From contig JAPWDM010000001.1 in NCBI GenBank assembly GCA_035578155.1, forward strand, positions 17,462,725 to 17,526,724: a stretch of 64,000 bases of DNA. The letters are read 5' to 3'. This document shows, one piece after another, positions 40,467 to 53,634 of this stretch; within the stretch, counting starts at the first letter, position 1; each line of letters starts with the position of its first letter. A program made the translations under genes and the position numbers. The stretch comes from Brachynemurus nebulosus. Lineage: Eukaryota > Arthropoda > Insecta > Neuroptera > Myrmeleontidae. The notes beneath the pieces are model-generated. The model was not told the DNA's origin and did no database searches. It saw nothing but the letters and a program-made list of their open reading frames with translations.

Positions 40467-40674
40467 GAAATTTCTTTAAAATGTCATAATTTGATTTTTG
40501 ATGAAATTTTTTGAGGAAAAACTTGTCAACTGACGTAAATATAGTTTATTTACAAAAATTATAATAAACAGAAACATACATAATATACAGTAACAAGTAT
40601 AATAACCTAGTATAATAATCTTATTAACAAACAAATCAACAACAAACCAGTAGCGTTAATAATAAAAAGAAGTA

Positions 40675-41166
40675 TCCAACACTCCTCTATGCGACACATG
40701 TAACACCCCTCTAACTATTCAACATATTCTTATCAATTGCAACAAATATAATAGAATACACAATAAATTAAACCTACCAAACAATATACCGGAAATTTTA
40801 GCCAATAACACAGCCACACAAAAAAAAAAAAAAATTTTCTGACCTGGAGGTCTCACTATATGTACTATATGTTTTTGGGGTCGCTGAATCCGAATTTGGG
40901 GTCAGTTTCATTCCAGTACATCTGGGTTCGGCCATAACCTCAAAAAACACCCTCAAAATTAACAAATATAGCAATTTTGAGGGTGTTTTTTGAGGTTATG
41001 GCCGAACCCTGACCCCTAATTCGGATTCAGCGACCCCAAAAACATATAGTACATATAGTGAGACCTCCAGGTCAGAAAATTTTTTTTTGTGTGGCTTTGT
41101 AATCAAACTAACTTAGACAAAACATTAAAATTTTTAAGTGAAACTCGTTTAAAAGACAAAATATAA
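40675..41166 (+). pseudogene. LINE ORF2 C-terminal end split by a foldback MITE
   Basis: From 40675 the frame reads a zinc-knuckle-like tail, PLCDTCNTPLTIQHILINC, as found after the RNase H domain of I- and jockey-like LINEs. At 40812 it is interrupted by a hairpin MITE. After the MITE, 41101-41166 reads NQTNLDKTLKFLSETRL and ends at a TAA, the usual closing segment of such proteins. So the fragment was one open frame before the insertion. An (AAAT)n tail follows at 41250-41276. Confidence 0.72.
40812..41096. mobile_element. 285-bp foldback (hairpin) MITE
   Basis: The left arm begins AGCCACACAAAA and the right arm ends with its complement. The arms pair over ~125 bp with few mismatches, around a loop near 40960-40975. 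Both arms contain TTTTGGGGTCGCTGAATCC or its complement. It lies inside a LINE coding remnant. Confidence 0.88.
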
Positions 41167-41280
41167 AAAAAAATAATCCACTGTTAACTTCCAATGTAAA
41201 AATCAATATACCTCACAAAAATAAACCCTAAAAATCAACAAAAAAATAAATAAATAAATAAATAAATAAATAAATCCTAA

Positions 41281-43271
41281 TCCTAACTAATATATAAATG
41301 CGTAAGTGCGTTTGTTTGTTTGTTTGTTTGTTTGACTGGCTTTCACGCCTGAACAGCTTAACTAATTAACTTGAAATTTTGCACAGACGTATTTTGCGGA
41401 ACGGAGACGGTTATAGGCTATTTTTTGTATCTTGGGAAAATATTTAATTCTCGAGAGAAAATGTATATTATACCATTAAATGAGCAATTTTTTCATTTGT
41501 TACTAAGTAAATGTATTTCACAATATTAATAAATATTTCAATAGATACCAACAACAACAATAATATTTTTACCAACGACTACTATGAAATTACTTATTTA
41601 CTATCTTAATAATATTATAAATGTGAAAGTTTGGATGTTGCTCAATCACGCCAAAACGGCTGAACGAATTTTGATAAAATTTTACGTACAAACTTCTTAT
41701 ACACTGACTTAACACATAGGCTAAATTTTATCCCGATTTCATGTTCCTGGGGGATACAAAACCAATTAATCAATCCCGCTCAAATAACAAACGAATCCGA
41801 CGGAATTTGATTTACAGGAAATATTTATCCTGAATTAACACATAGAATAATCTTATCCCGATTCAAGGCTCCTGTGGGATACAAAACCAGTTACTTAACC
41901 ACAGCAAAATGACCGAACTGAATTCGATGAAATTGGTATATAAAAACAATTTACTATGGATACATACAGGAGTAATTTTAATAACACATAGGATAATTTT
42001 ATCCCGTTTTCATGTTCCTGAGGGATACAATCCCAATTACTCAGTCACGTATTGCTAAAACCGAATTTGATAAAATTTTGTACACAGACACTATTTATGC
42101 TGAGTTAACACAGAGAATAAGGTTACCCCGATTGAAAGTTCCCGTGGGACACTAGATTAGTTATTTCATTACACTAAAATGACTGAACTAAATGTGATGA
42201 AACTTTGTATACAAACGCTATTTACCTTGAATACGCAACTAGGATGATTTTGTTTCGATAGGAGGTTTCTGTGTGATACAAAACCAAAATTATTCAATCA
42301 CGACAAAATCACTGAAACGATTTCAATGGAATTTGGTACAGAGATATTAACTCTCAATTTATTTTCCCTCAATAATTAAAATTTTTTTTGATAAAGCGGG
42401 ACCGGATTTGAAGGAAACGTGCAGAAGTGACAATTTTTGAGAAAACGGGTTCGGGACTAATTTGAAGGAAACGTGCAGAAGTGACAATTTTTCTATGGAA
42501 ATGGGAGTGAACGGGAGCGATGGGTATAAAACAGGTTCACCGGAAACGGGACTAATTTGAATGAAACGGGCAGAAGTGACAATTTTCTATGGAAATGGGA
42601 TTGAACGGGAGCGATGGGCATAAAACGGGTTCTATCGGGAACGGGACTAATTTGAAGGAAACGGGCAGAAGTGACAATTTTTCGACGGGAATGGGAGTGA
42701 ACGGGAGCGATGGGTATAATCGTGAGTGGGCGGGAACGGATTAAGAAAATCACTCCCGTGAGTATCACTATTACTGACAAGATTCATGTGGAATAAATTA
42801 CTTAGTTACACTCAATTTATTAAATATAAGGTTTTATTATAATTGAATTTATGGAGGTGTAAATATAAATTAGGTCAGTTATTTAAATCAGATGCATAGC
42901 AATAAATATTTTATTATCTACTCATCTTAAAATTTCGGAGAATAATGTAAATGATTTTTTTTATATACTTGGTACTTGAACTTATGTTTAAAATTATTTC
43001 TTTTCGTAATAATCCTTTATTTGGGTATAGAAAATACTATCTATTGTAGGACATGTGATTAACAGTTTTAAAATAAGATGGATTTTCAAAATACGAATGT
43101 CGTACATAAGCCAATAAAAATAAAACATAAGAGAGATTTGCATAAAGGTGATAAAAGTAAACAATGGATTTTTGAACTTATCCCGATTGAAGATTCCCGG
43201 TAGAAGAAGGCGGATACAAAACGGGGGAGGGGATCGAATTCAATGCGGGCGAAGCCGCGGGTCAAAGCTAG
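41281..43271 (+). mobile_element. non-autonomous Helitron-like element with internal tandem repeats
   Basis: The 5' end is TCCTAACTAATATATAAATG, the familiar start of many insect Helitrons. The 3' end has GGGCGAAGCCGCGGG followed by CTAG|T, i.e. a short GC stem then CTAG before T. There are no TIRs and no TSD. It sits inside an (AAAT)n run, with AAAT repeats on both sides (41250-41276 and 43272-43295), consistent with A|T target insertion. The interior has ~150-bp degenerate monomers and a 95-bp tandem repeat, with no coding sequence. Confidence 0.75.
42397..42760. repeat. tandem repeat, ~95-bp period, inside the Helitron-like element
   Basis: GGGACTAATTTGAA starts at 42453, 42548 and 42643, each followed by GCAGAAGTGACAATTTT and GAACGGGAGCGATGGG. 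A shorter first unit begins at 42397. The open frame on the minus strand here is a by-product of the repeat. Confidence 0.85.
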
Positions 43272-43321
43272 TAAATAAATAAATAAAAGAATAAATAAAA
43301 TAGAGTAAATAAAAGTTAGCA

Positions 43322-43620
43322 AATAAACAAACATAACCAAACACAAAAATCGTAAATGTAAAAATAAAACTGCCAACAAGCCTATGGAAGGTCGTGTTCA
43401 ACTTGACAAGCCATCAGATCCAGAATACATCCATACACCGAATCAAGTTCAGTGAAAGTGATCAACTGATAATGATTGTATCCAAGTGTAAATGTGTAAA
43501 AAGTTTAACCAAATTATAGATAACTAAAAAGTAACCCCCAAATATGAAAACTCAACCGACGCATATAGCCTCAGTTGCTGCGCGTCAAACAAAAAAAAAA
43601 AATAAATAAATAAATAAATG
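43322..43620 (+). repeat. probable LINE 3' UTR with (AAAT)n tail
   Basis: The segment ends in TAGCCTCAGTTGCTGCGCG, an A-run and (AAAT)n at about 43590-43620. That layout is usual for I/R1-like LINE 3' ends. It may be the continuation of the LINE ending at 41166, separated by the Helitron-like insertion. The link is inference. Confidence 0.4.
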
Positions 43621-43731
43621 AAAAGAAGAAAGACTATCTACTGCTACATGATTGTGCAAAATATAGTGAAAATTTTGAACAGAGGATTGTTAGCTATTGT
43701 GACACATTAAGTGGTAAATACTAGCTCAGTG

Positions 43732-44891
43732 CTAAAGAGCCCCTATCGCATATAAAAATACGTCGTTCAGCTGCTCCAGGCCTCTTATGGTTAATAACGC
43801 CGTCATGGAATCACCTCCAGCCCTGATATGCTTATTCAAGCACATTTGCCTTTTAAAAGGATACTTTTTACATTTGAAAAGAAAGTGCGTAAGATCGTTA
43901 ACTTCGTTACACTGTTGACAAATTTTTTCATGTTTCAGAGTCAGTTTACAGCCTTTGAAGAAAATTTTTGTGCATATTTTATTTGACATTCGTAACTGAC
44001 TAACTAATCTTATTTTGGAAAAATTAGCCTTGAGGTGAAGATAGTTATTCCCATTTTCTTCATGTATCAAGCGTCTGTACATTGGGGTATAAGTAGACTG
44101 CTGCAAGCGGTTTAGATCGGTGTCTTTTAATGAGTTTTCATATTTTTGAATAATTTCGGTCAGCATTCTTTTTGTTTTGAACATGTCCTGCGCTTCCCAC
44201 AAATCCTCGTAACCAAGTTGAGTCAATTTTTTTTTAAAGATACAACCCAGTTAAAGTTTTTGTAGGTTGGGTGATCAGATAGTTCCTTTAGTTTTGCATA
44301 GCATACTTTCGGGATTCTCTCGTCTGTCATATTTAGAAAATGACACCACCATATCAACATACGTTTTAAAATAAGTATAGCCAAGTGTGGACAGTTCACC
44401 TCCGACCTCACTACATAATCAGGTGTCGTCATTGATAATTGTAGTAGATTTTTCCAGTACTGTGTTTGTACTTTTTCCAGTACTTGTACATATTCTACCA
44501 CTCATATTTCCCAAGCATACAGCAATGTCGATCGAACTATGGAGTCGAAAAAGGTTTTCTTGGTTTCCCAACAGTTTGATTTTGAGATTGACAGTATCGA
44601 TTTTAATTTTCCCGCTGCTATTCGTGCTTTTGAAATAAAATGGTCGCAACAGTTTTTAAAACTACCCGATGCAGAAAATGGTACACCTAGATATGTGTAC
44701 GTTTTAACTTTTTCAATTTCCACATTATTTAGCGTAAATTTCCCATGTTCTTTTAATTTTGGTGATTTATGAAAAATTACTCTTTTCGATTTGCTTATAT
44801 TTACTGTCAAGTGATTTTCTATGCAATATTCCGAGAGCACCTCAAGTTTATCCTGTACATCATTAAAATATGTTCCAAACATGATCAGATC
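43732..44891 (-). pseudogene. non-LTR retrotransposon RT C-terminal relic with one nonsense codon and one frameshift
   Basis: The fragment starts at the last aspartate of what would be the RT active-site box, reading DLIMFGTYF at about 44889 downward, so it is truncated exactly in the catalytic motif. Downstream are TYLGVPFSASGSFKN, a region typical of the LINE post-RT segment (QTQYWKNLLQL), and a C-terminal zinc-knuckle-like CQQCNEVNDLTHFLFKC. An in-frame TGA interrupts at 44502-44504. A run of nine A (minus strand) near 44227-44235 shifts the frame. The fragment then reads to a stop at 43732. The clade is not assigned. It is clearly different from the jockey copy at 24602. Confidence 0.85.
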
Positions 44892-45078
44892 GTTAGGTCA
44901 GATTACTGGAAAATAAATTAAGGTTATGAATATTTTTAAAATACATCTTTTTCAGACGTATTGTTAAAATACATACCATACATACTTGAAAATTTTTATA
45001 TTAAAAATATTTTTTTGGACAATTTTTTTACCCTTTTAAAAAAAAAGAGTTTAAAAATTTAACAATTTAAATTTAAAA

Positions 45079-45299
45079 TACCCCTGTCGCAGCATCCTGC
45101 ATAACATAGCGAATTTCCATCTACAAAAGTACGTTTTTCTCGGAAACTAGTTGATATAGAGCAATTGTAATTAAGAAAACCTTCTTTATGTGATTTTTCC
45201 GCCAAATTTTTTTCACGAAAAATGTCCAAAACAGCGTAAACGTTTTCACGAAATTTCTTAAAAATAAGATGTTTCGTTCTTGAGTTATCGTGCGGACAC

Positions 45300-45389
<90 letters not shown>

Positions 45390-45623
45390 TAAGTGTCCGC
45401 ACGATAACTCAAGAAAGAAACATCTTATTTTTAAGAAATTTCGTGAAAACGTTTACAATGTTTTGGACATTTTTCGTGAAAAAGATTTGGCGGAATGAGG
45501 CAGAAAATTCACATAAAGAAGGTTTTTTTATTTACAATTACTCTATATCAACTAGTTTCCGAGAAAAACGTACTTTTGTAAATGGAAATTCGCTATGTTA
45601 TGCAGGATGCTGCGACAGGGGTA
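45079..45623. mobile_element. TA-core palindrome: two inverted left arms around a TA array
   Basis: The left end TACCCCTGTCGCAGCATCC (45079) is mirrored by GGATGCTGCGACAGGGGTA (ending 45623). The ~220-bp arms, including TCGTGCGGACACATTTA/AAGTGTCCGCACGA, pair with few mismatches around (TA)n at 45303-45386. The normal right half is absent. Confidence 0.88.
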
Positions 45624-45920
45624 TTTATTGTATTTACACTCTACAATTAATATTTAAACTAAAATATTGGATAAAATTTTATTATAATGTTATTCGTACA
45701 AATTAAGGGCTCTGTACAAATTCCGGTAGCTCTAGTTAATATTGGAAACTGCCGAAATATTTTAAAAACGCAATTGGTAGAGGTAAAATTTAAATTGACG
45801 TAGCATATAATTGTTTTAGAGCTCGAAAAAATATACAGGGATATTAACATATATAAATCCAGGGTCGTAGAAAAAATTAAATGTTTAAACGGGTCTTCAG
45901 AAAAAATTAAAGGTTATACA

Positions 45921-45984
45921 GGAGAAAAACGTACTTTTGTAAATGGAAATTCGCTATGTTATGCAGGATGCTCCGACAGGGGTA
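45921..45984 (-). mobile_element. TA-core fragment, left end only
   Basis: GGAAATTCGCTATGTTATGC through GGATGCTCCGACAGGGGTA matches the terminal ~65 bp of the palindromic copy. Confidence 0.75.
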
Positions 45985-46168
45985 TCATGACTATGTGATC
46001 GTATGGGTATACGCACACGATATTGGCGTTATACATATTATATACACTATATCTTCTTTGACTATACAATATAGTGTGTCGAATATATGCTTAGATTGTG
46101 AGCAACTTAAGACTTTAAGATTACATCACTTAAGATTACATCCCTAAGATCACATTCTAAGACACATA

Positions 46169-46440
46169 GCTTTTCTCGGAAACTAATTGACATAGAAAAA
46201 AAGTTAAAAAGACCTTTTTTATGTAATTTTTTCTTCTCTTTTATATGGTGTAAAAAAATTTCGCAAAAATTTTTGAATAAGTGGAAATTTTGGCAAAAAA
46301 CTAATTTTTTGCAAGAACAAAAACCATGTTCCTGGCATCCGACGTGTCTGGTTAACGAACTCATCCAACGGTTTGGGACTTCCAATACTTTCACCAAATT
46401 TCGTAATCCTAGGACATTCCGTTCGAGAGTTATCGTGCGG

Positions 46441-46516
<76 letters not shown>

Positions 46517-46639
46517 TTTAGCGAATATTATTTTCGGTTTCTAGGGACCTCAAAACAAATTTCTGCCAGGGTCCCGGACTCAGGTCGCGTTGTGACAGTG
46601 GCTGTAATAGCTCAATTCCATTCTGGAAATTCGCTAAAA
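46169..46639 (+). mobile_element. TA-core element, left end missing
   Basis: It starts inside the left arm (TTTTCTCGGAAACTAATTG), then TCCAACGGTTTGGGACTTCC, the TA array 46444-46513, and the complete right half to CTGGAAATTCGCTAAAAG. Confidence 0.83.
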
Positions 46640-46667
46640 GAGCTGTCATATTGTTTATGACAGCTCT
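46638..46667. repeat. short hairpin AGAGCTGTCATA/TATGACAGCTCT
   Basis: A 12-bp stem with a short loop, right after the end of a TA-core element. Confidence 0.7.
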
Positions 46668-46669
46668 AC

Positions 46670-48010
46670 GATACTATCCAGATATGCCATCTATAATTTA
46701 CTTTCAGAGATTTTTAATAATGACATTTTCACATGTACTAAATTTTGACTTCTTTAATATGGTGTACAATTAAATATTACAACAACATTTGTAATTTGAT
46801 AACCTGTTTAATAAATATTAAGTTGAATATTTGAGGAAAAACTACAAATTATTTTGATAATTAATGTATTTAATTAATAAATTTTCTGTTACTGTAAGAG
46901 GCTAATGTGAATATACCATTACAACTTATTTCGTATTTTTTTTTAGTATAAATTCAAAATAAATCGTATTTTTTGAGTTCGTTTAAACAAACCTGACCAC
47001 GGGTTTGGAAAATTAAAACTTAAAAATGCAATTTCTCAAAAATTTGAAATAAAATAATGAAAATTTTAGCATAATTGGTAATTTGAAGTAATAAACTAAT
47101 TTTTAAGAAACATCTCAACATATGTTCCCATTTGAAAAAAAAATTTTTTTGCTATTCCAAAAAAACCGTAAGTCCTAGAAGTCTGGAACAATCTTTCGTG
47201 AATGGCACCCTCTATTTTGAATATTTTTTGTATAAACTTTTTTTCGATTAGATGCATATTTTAAGAATAAATCGAATGGCAACTCCCGAAAAACTCACAC
47301 AGTATGTATTATATTTATGTATGTATTTTACTATGAGACTTATAATATGACATTTTTCAACTGACTAGAAGACTCCTACGCACGCATACCATGTAATGTG
47401 GAAATACGTAGAAAAATTTACATAAAAGTATAAGTAATCCTATTGACTGACATACTATAATTAATAATTTTCTACATTATACAATTTCATTTATATTTGC
47501 AAGAAAACGCGATACTTAAAATGGATCTGTAAAAAATTTAAATTGACATGACAACTTTAATCATTACATACATACATATTATACATTTATAATTAACTAA
47601 ATGATCAAGGTCATGTGTGACTATAAAGTGCAAAAAATATTTTGTGAAAGTGTTTTTATTGATAGTTTATAGTTAAAGCTAGAAATAATTACGTTTTTAG
47701 ATTTAAATTAATTAAAATGTAAATAGTAATAATAATTTTCATAATTATACCTTTTTTAGAGATATCTGAAGTAAAGGTAAGGGACCCAATATAGACTCAC
47801 ACTTCACCGAACTTATTCAATATTAGTATAGAAAGCCTGACTATTCAAATTGTTGGAGTGTACAATTTATTCAAATTTTCTATTTTAAAATAGAGTGTAG
47901 AAGAAGCTTTACCTGTACGCTCATATGAAAAATGAGAAAATTGACCAACTGTATCCACATACGAAACATATTTTGGCTAGACAACTAGTAATGACAGTTC
48001 AAAAAAGAAA
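46670..48010. other. gene-free AT-rich DNA
   Basis: No coding or bounded element is supported. Confidence 0.45.
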
Positions 48011-48012
48011 AA

Positions 48013-48349
48013 TACCCCTGTCGCAGCATTCTGCATAACATAGCGAATTTCCGTTTAAAAAAATTAGTTTTTCTCGGAAACTAGTTGACACAGAATAATA
48101 GTTTAAAGTTTAAAGACCTTTTTTGTGTGATTTTTCCTCCTCGTTTCATTGGTGTAAAAAAATGTCGCAAAAATTTTTGAATAAAGGGAAATTTTGGCAA
48201 AAAACTAATTTTTTTCACGAAAATTGCCAAAAAAATATGTTTCGGGCATCGGATGTGCCTGGTTAACGAACTCGTCCAACGGTTTGGGACTTCCAATATT
48301 TTCACCAAATTTCGTAAAAATAGGACGTTTCGTTCGAGATTTATCGTGC

Positions 48350-48427
<78 letters not shown>

Positions 48428-48493
48428 ATTTTAGCGATTATTTTCGGTTTCTAGGAACCTCAAAACAAATTTCTGCCATGGTCCCAGGCTCAG
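48013..48493 (+). mobile_element. TA-core element, joined head-to-head with another copy
   Basis: It runs from TACCCCTGTCGCAGCATTC through the TA array 48355-48425 to CATGGTCCCAGGCTCAGG, where the right end is lost and the next copy begins in reverse. Confidence 0.82.
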
Positions 48494-48517
48494 GCAGGGA
48501 TGGAAAAAAACAGGTTT

Positions 48518-48900
<383 letters not shown>

Positions 48901-49394
48901 TTAGACAGTTCGATTTTTACATGGTTAAAAAGCCAAAAAAAAAAATTATGAAGAAAATATTCTTATAATTTTCTTTCTATTTTAAGTATTTTTCGAGAAA
49001 ATGTAAATTTTCACTTTTATATTAGTTTTCTTTCTTTGTTAGTTTAATAAGTAATTTATATTTATATCTCAGTTTTTTATGAAGTATAAAAATATTTCAC
49101 TTTTTTATTAAAGAATTTTGTGAGAAAAACTGAAGTCTATCCACATACATGTGTTATAACACACATACATGTATAGAGTTTTGTTTCTCATTTATTGCAT
49201 TATAGTTAGCATGGTTCTGTCTCAAGTTGAAAAATGAAAATTAAACAGATTTTCTAAGCTAATGTAATGAAGAATTTTTTTTTTTATTGATTTTTTAAAT
49301 AAACAAGAAACTGAACATTATGTTATGATAAAATATTATTACATATGAAACAAAACAACATACATAATATATGTATGTATGTATGCACGGAAAA

Positions 49395-50365
<971 letters not shown>

Positions 50366-50929
50366 TTAAACTTGTTTTAAACAGGTTTAATTCCTTTAAT
50401 TGAACCATGTGGAAAAAACTTTTTGTTTCGAAATGCCTGACTTTTTACTGTCAGACACTGGCATAAAATTATTACATAACTATGTAAGTACTATTAATTT
50501 ATAACAGGTGGCATTAAATGGAAAATTTTCGAATATTTTGTTTGTTGTAAAATTTATAAAATCGTTTGTTGTTTACGCATGTTGAATACTGTGTACAACA
50601 AAGACATTGCTGAGAAATTTTATAAAATTTGAATTTTGATACATACTAAAATAAAAGAGTTTAAATTACGATACAAGGAAGTTCAAAATCTTATTGTTAG
50701 TTGAACTGGTAAATAAAATACGATAATTAAATACAAGTCAGTGCTTTAGAATAACGGCTATCACTAGTCACAAATCGACCCTAAAACATTTGATTTGGTA
50801 ACACAGTTGCATTCGACTGTAGCCTTAGTAGAAGGAGCTGCAATGCTAGTCGCTGTTTTTCAAGATTTAAATAGAAATACTTAACATAAATTAGTATTTA
50901 ACATAGGGCCGGATTAACCCTGAGTCCGC

Positions 50930-51060
50930 CCCTAGGCATCTTAAAAAATGCCGCCCCACCTTTTATTTGAAAAAAGGAAATCTTAAAAAAATCGTCAATC
51001 ACAAATTTTTCTACCCTGTTTTAAAAATTTGTCGCCCCTTTTCCTACCTTTTTTACAAAC
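50930..51060. repeat. GC-richer relic, GGGCCGGATTAACC type
   Basis: AGGGCCGGATTAACCCTGAG and CGCCCCTAGGCATC are typical of decayed hAT MITE ends. No partner end was seen. Confidence 0.35.
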
Positions 51061-51530
51061 TTTCTCATTTTTCCAAAAAAGTACATATTAGGGTTATATT
51101 AACATAGTGAAACAAATAAACAGTGACAATAAAGACAAATATATATGTGTGTACTTTGTTACACAAAAACCAACATAAATATAAATACATACTTTAATAA
51201 ATTTAGTTTAATCTAATTAAAAATTTAATTTTGTTTTTATTATTTTAATATTGATGCATACTTGATTAGAACTGCCTAATTTTTAATTATTAAAGATATA
51301 ATTAGGCTATTTTTTTTATTTCAATACATTTTATTTACAACTTAAGCGAAAGAATTTAATTAAAGTTTGTTCAGAACACTGTTTAATATGTAATGTTTTT
51401 TATTTGTTTTAAACATAGTTTTAAACATCGTTTAAAACACTTTAATTTCAAACATGTTTTATTTAGATTGTGTTTTAAACAATGTTTAAAACATATAATT
51501 TAAAACACTTTGTTTTAAAGATGCCAACCC

Positions 51531-51595
51531 TGGGCTCAGGTCGCGTTATGACAGTGGCTGTAATACCTGAATTCCATTCTGGAAATTCGCTAAAA
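51531..51595 (+). mobile_element. TA-core fragment, right end only
   Basis: CTCAGGTCGCGTTATGACAG through CTGGAAATTCGCTAAAA matches the last ~65 bp of copy 3 with one visible change. Confidence 0.78.
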
Positions 51596-51599
51596 GGAA

Positions 51600-52600
51600 T
51601 CAACAATATTATGTATTATCTAATAATGCTTTTTATACTTTTTTTAAATTTTCGTTAAAAGCTGTCTCATTAGAGTACACACTAAATACTCTAGACACTT
51701 TGTAATTTGTGTTCTAATTTCGTGATCAAACTATATTTTATCTATTTTGTAACCTTGGTCATAAACTGATTTGAAACAAGGCTATTTACAGTTTGTGAAA
51801 CAATAAATATTTAATTCATTCATTTTACATAAAGAAAATGATTGTTTTCAGTTTATTTTTAAACTTTGTTTATAATCGAAAACGATACAGGTGTTTATAA
51901 AATCTCATTTTTTTGTACGGTAGTGTATTTATGCTTATGTATTTTATTAATTATCTGGTATTAGTGTATTACCGTATTACCAAATTAAAGAGAAAAAAAT
52001 GAAATTAAAAATAACATAAATTCAATGCTGTTAATGTTTACTATTACATATTATTCTTTTTATTAATTATTATGCATTATATTCGTTTTTTTGTGTAAAA
52101 AAATGCTTATTTATTTTATAACTTGTTATATACAAAATAAATCGACCTTGGTTTTAGTACATAATATATTATGATGTATGTAATAAATATGTATAATATT
52201 AATGAGAAACTTTTTGTGTATTTTTAATATTACTTACAAGTAAATAAAATTAACTAAATTTGAACAAAATTTTTAGTTAAAAGGTTACATAAATTATTGA
52301 AATTAAACTATGTATGTATGTACTGGATCTACTGTACCAAGACCAAGTTACCAACACCAAGAAATTGCTATTTTGTTGGGAAAAAATTACGTCATTGATC
52401 ATTCCAAACATAAATTATAGACGTAGTAAACAAACATGTAGATTAATGTGTAAATTATATTATACATATATATTATATACATAAATAATTATGTATATGT
52501 TATATATTTATGTATATAGTATCAGTATGTAAACAAATACAGTGTGTCACAGCCAAAATTCAAAAGTAAAAATTGACAATTATGCGATTGATTAAATGCA
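51600..52600. other. gene-free AT-rich DNA
   Basis: AT-rich, with many TATATA/ATTATA words at 52440-52520. Nothing else is supported. Confidence 0.45.
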
Positions 52601-52606
52601 TTATTG

Positions 52607-53317
52607 CTTCCGAGACTACTAAAGTAGCGGAAGCATTGTGATCACTTTTGAAAAATAAAAAATTTTTTCTCTCCAAAATCAAATTTTTTACGCACATTTT
52701 ACGTTTTAGAGCTTCCTGAACAATTTTGGTTTGGGCTGTCCGTCTGTCTGTCCGTCTGTGTGTCTCCAATTTTGCACCAAGTGGCATAACTTCCGAACTA
52801 TTCGATTGTTTTTAATGAAATTTTCAGAAATTATGCAGTTTGGCTCCGCGATGGTCCCCTATGAATTTAATCAAAATCGGAGTAACGGTAGCAACGCCGC
52901 TACCATGTCATTCCAAAATTGCACCAAGTGGCATAACTTCGGAACTACTCAATTCTTTTTTATGAAATTTTCAGAAATTATGTAGTTTGGTTCCTATATG
53001 GTCCCCTATGAATTTAATCGAAATCGGAGTAACGGTAGCTACGCCGCTACCATGAAGTCCCATTAAATGTCAATATCTTATTTACTGCTAGTTCTATCTC
53101 GCTCAAATTTTTAGGGTATATTGGGGGTTAGTTTCTAAAATATTTTTGCTATTATTTTATAATTTAGCCTTTAAGTCTTTTGAGTTACAACAGTTTTTTA
53201 TAAACTTCAAGGCGAAAATATAATTTCACGGTATATAATATGTATATTTGGTAGAATACTGTTTTAAAGCCTTTTACGACTACGAGGAAGCTGTGTGCCC
53301 ACCCTATTGGCAGCGTA
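52607..53317. repeat. dispersed repeat copy B
   Basis: Same family as 8461-9240, from GCTTCCGAGACTACTAAA to TATTGGCAGCGTA. Where copy A has a TA array, this copy has only GGTATATAATATGTATA. It ends against a jockey LINE tail. Confidence 0.82.
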
Positions 53318-53318
53318 T

Positions 53319-53466
53319 TTTTTTTTTTTTTTTAACAATCTTGTTTATCGATTATCAGTTCTAAATAGAACTATAAATCGAGCGATGATAGAACATAACG
53401 GGAATGGTGATTACCCACTGGTAATCACTGAAAATAAATTATATACTAAATATAATATACTATTCA
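53319..53466 (-). mobile_element. second jockey LINE copy, 3' UTR only
   Basis: The T-run at 53318-53333 and the next ~130 bp match 24449-24595 with few differences. The copy is truncated before the coding region. It abuts a dispersed repeat (52607-53317) whose other copy at 8461-9240 continues without a LINE. Confidence 0.85.
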
Positions 53467-53634
53467 ACATAAGTTATTCAAAATGCATTATGAGAAAAAA
53501 AGTTTCCTTATTCTTCGATTGATTAAAAATGTTATATCACTGATTTTTCATAGTACAATAACGAAATGCTTATAAATTCATCCTATTTGTCATTGTCAAG
53601 TGCAGGTGCCTTTAAATAATCAGTGTCGGACCTT

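Noticed and set aside
42493..42780. Minus-strand frame with repeated PIAPVHSH segments
   Set aside because: It is produced by the 95-bp tandem repeat inside the Helitron-like element.
45280..45706. Open frames of repeated IYIYIY residues here and at 13314, 18070, 18394, 26532, 46273, 48081, 48521 and 49886
   Set aside because: They are translations of (TA)n arrays and TA-core flanks, open only because the repeat lacks stops in those frames.
52440..52530. Foldback element in TATATA/ATTATA-rich DNA
   Set aside because: Self-complementarity is expected from simple TA-rich composition; no defined ends.
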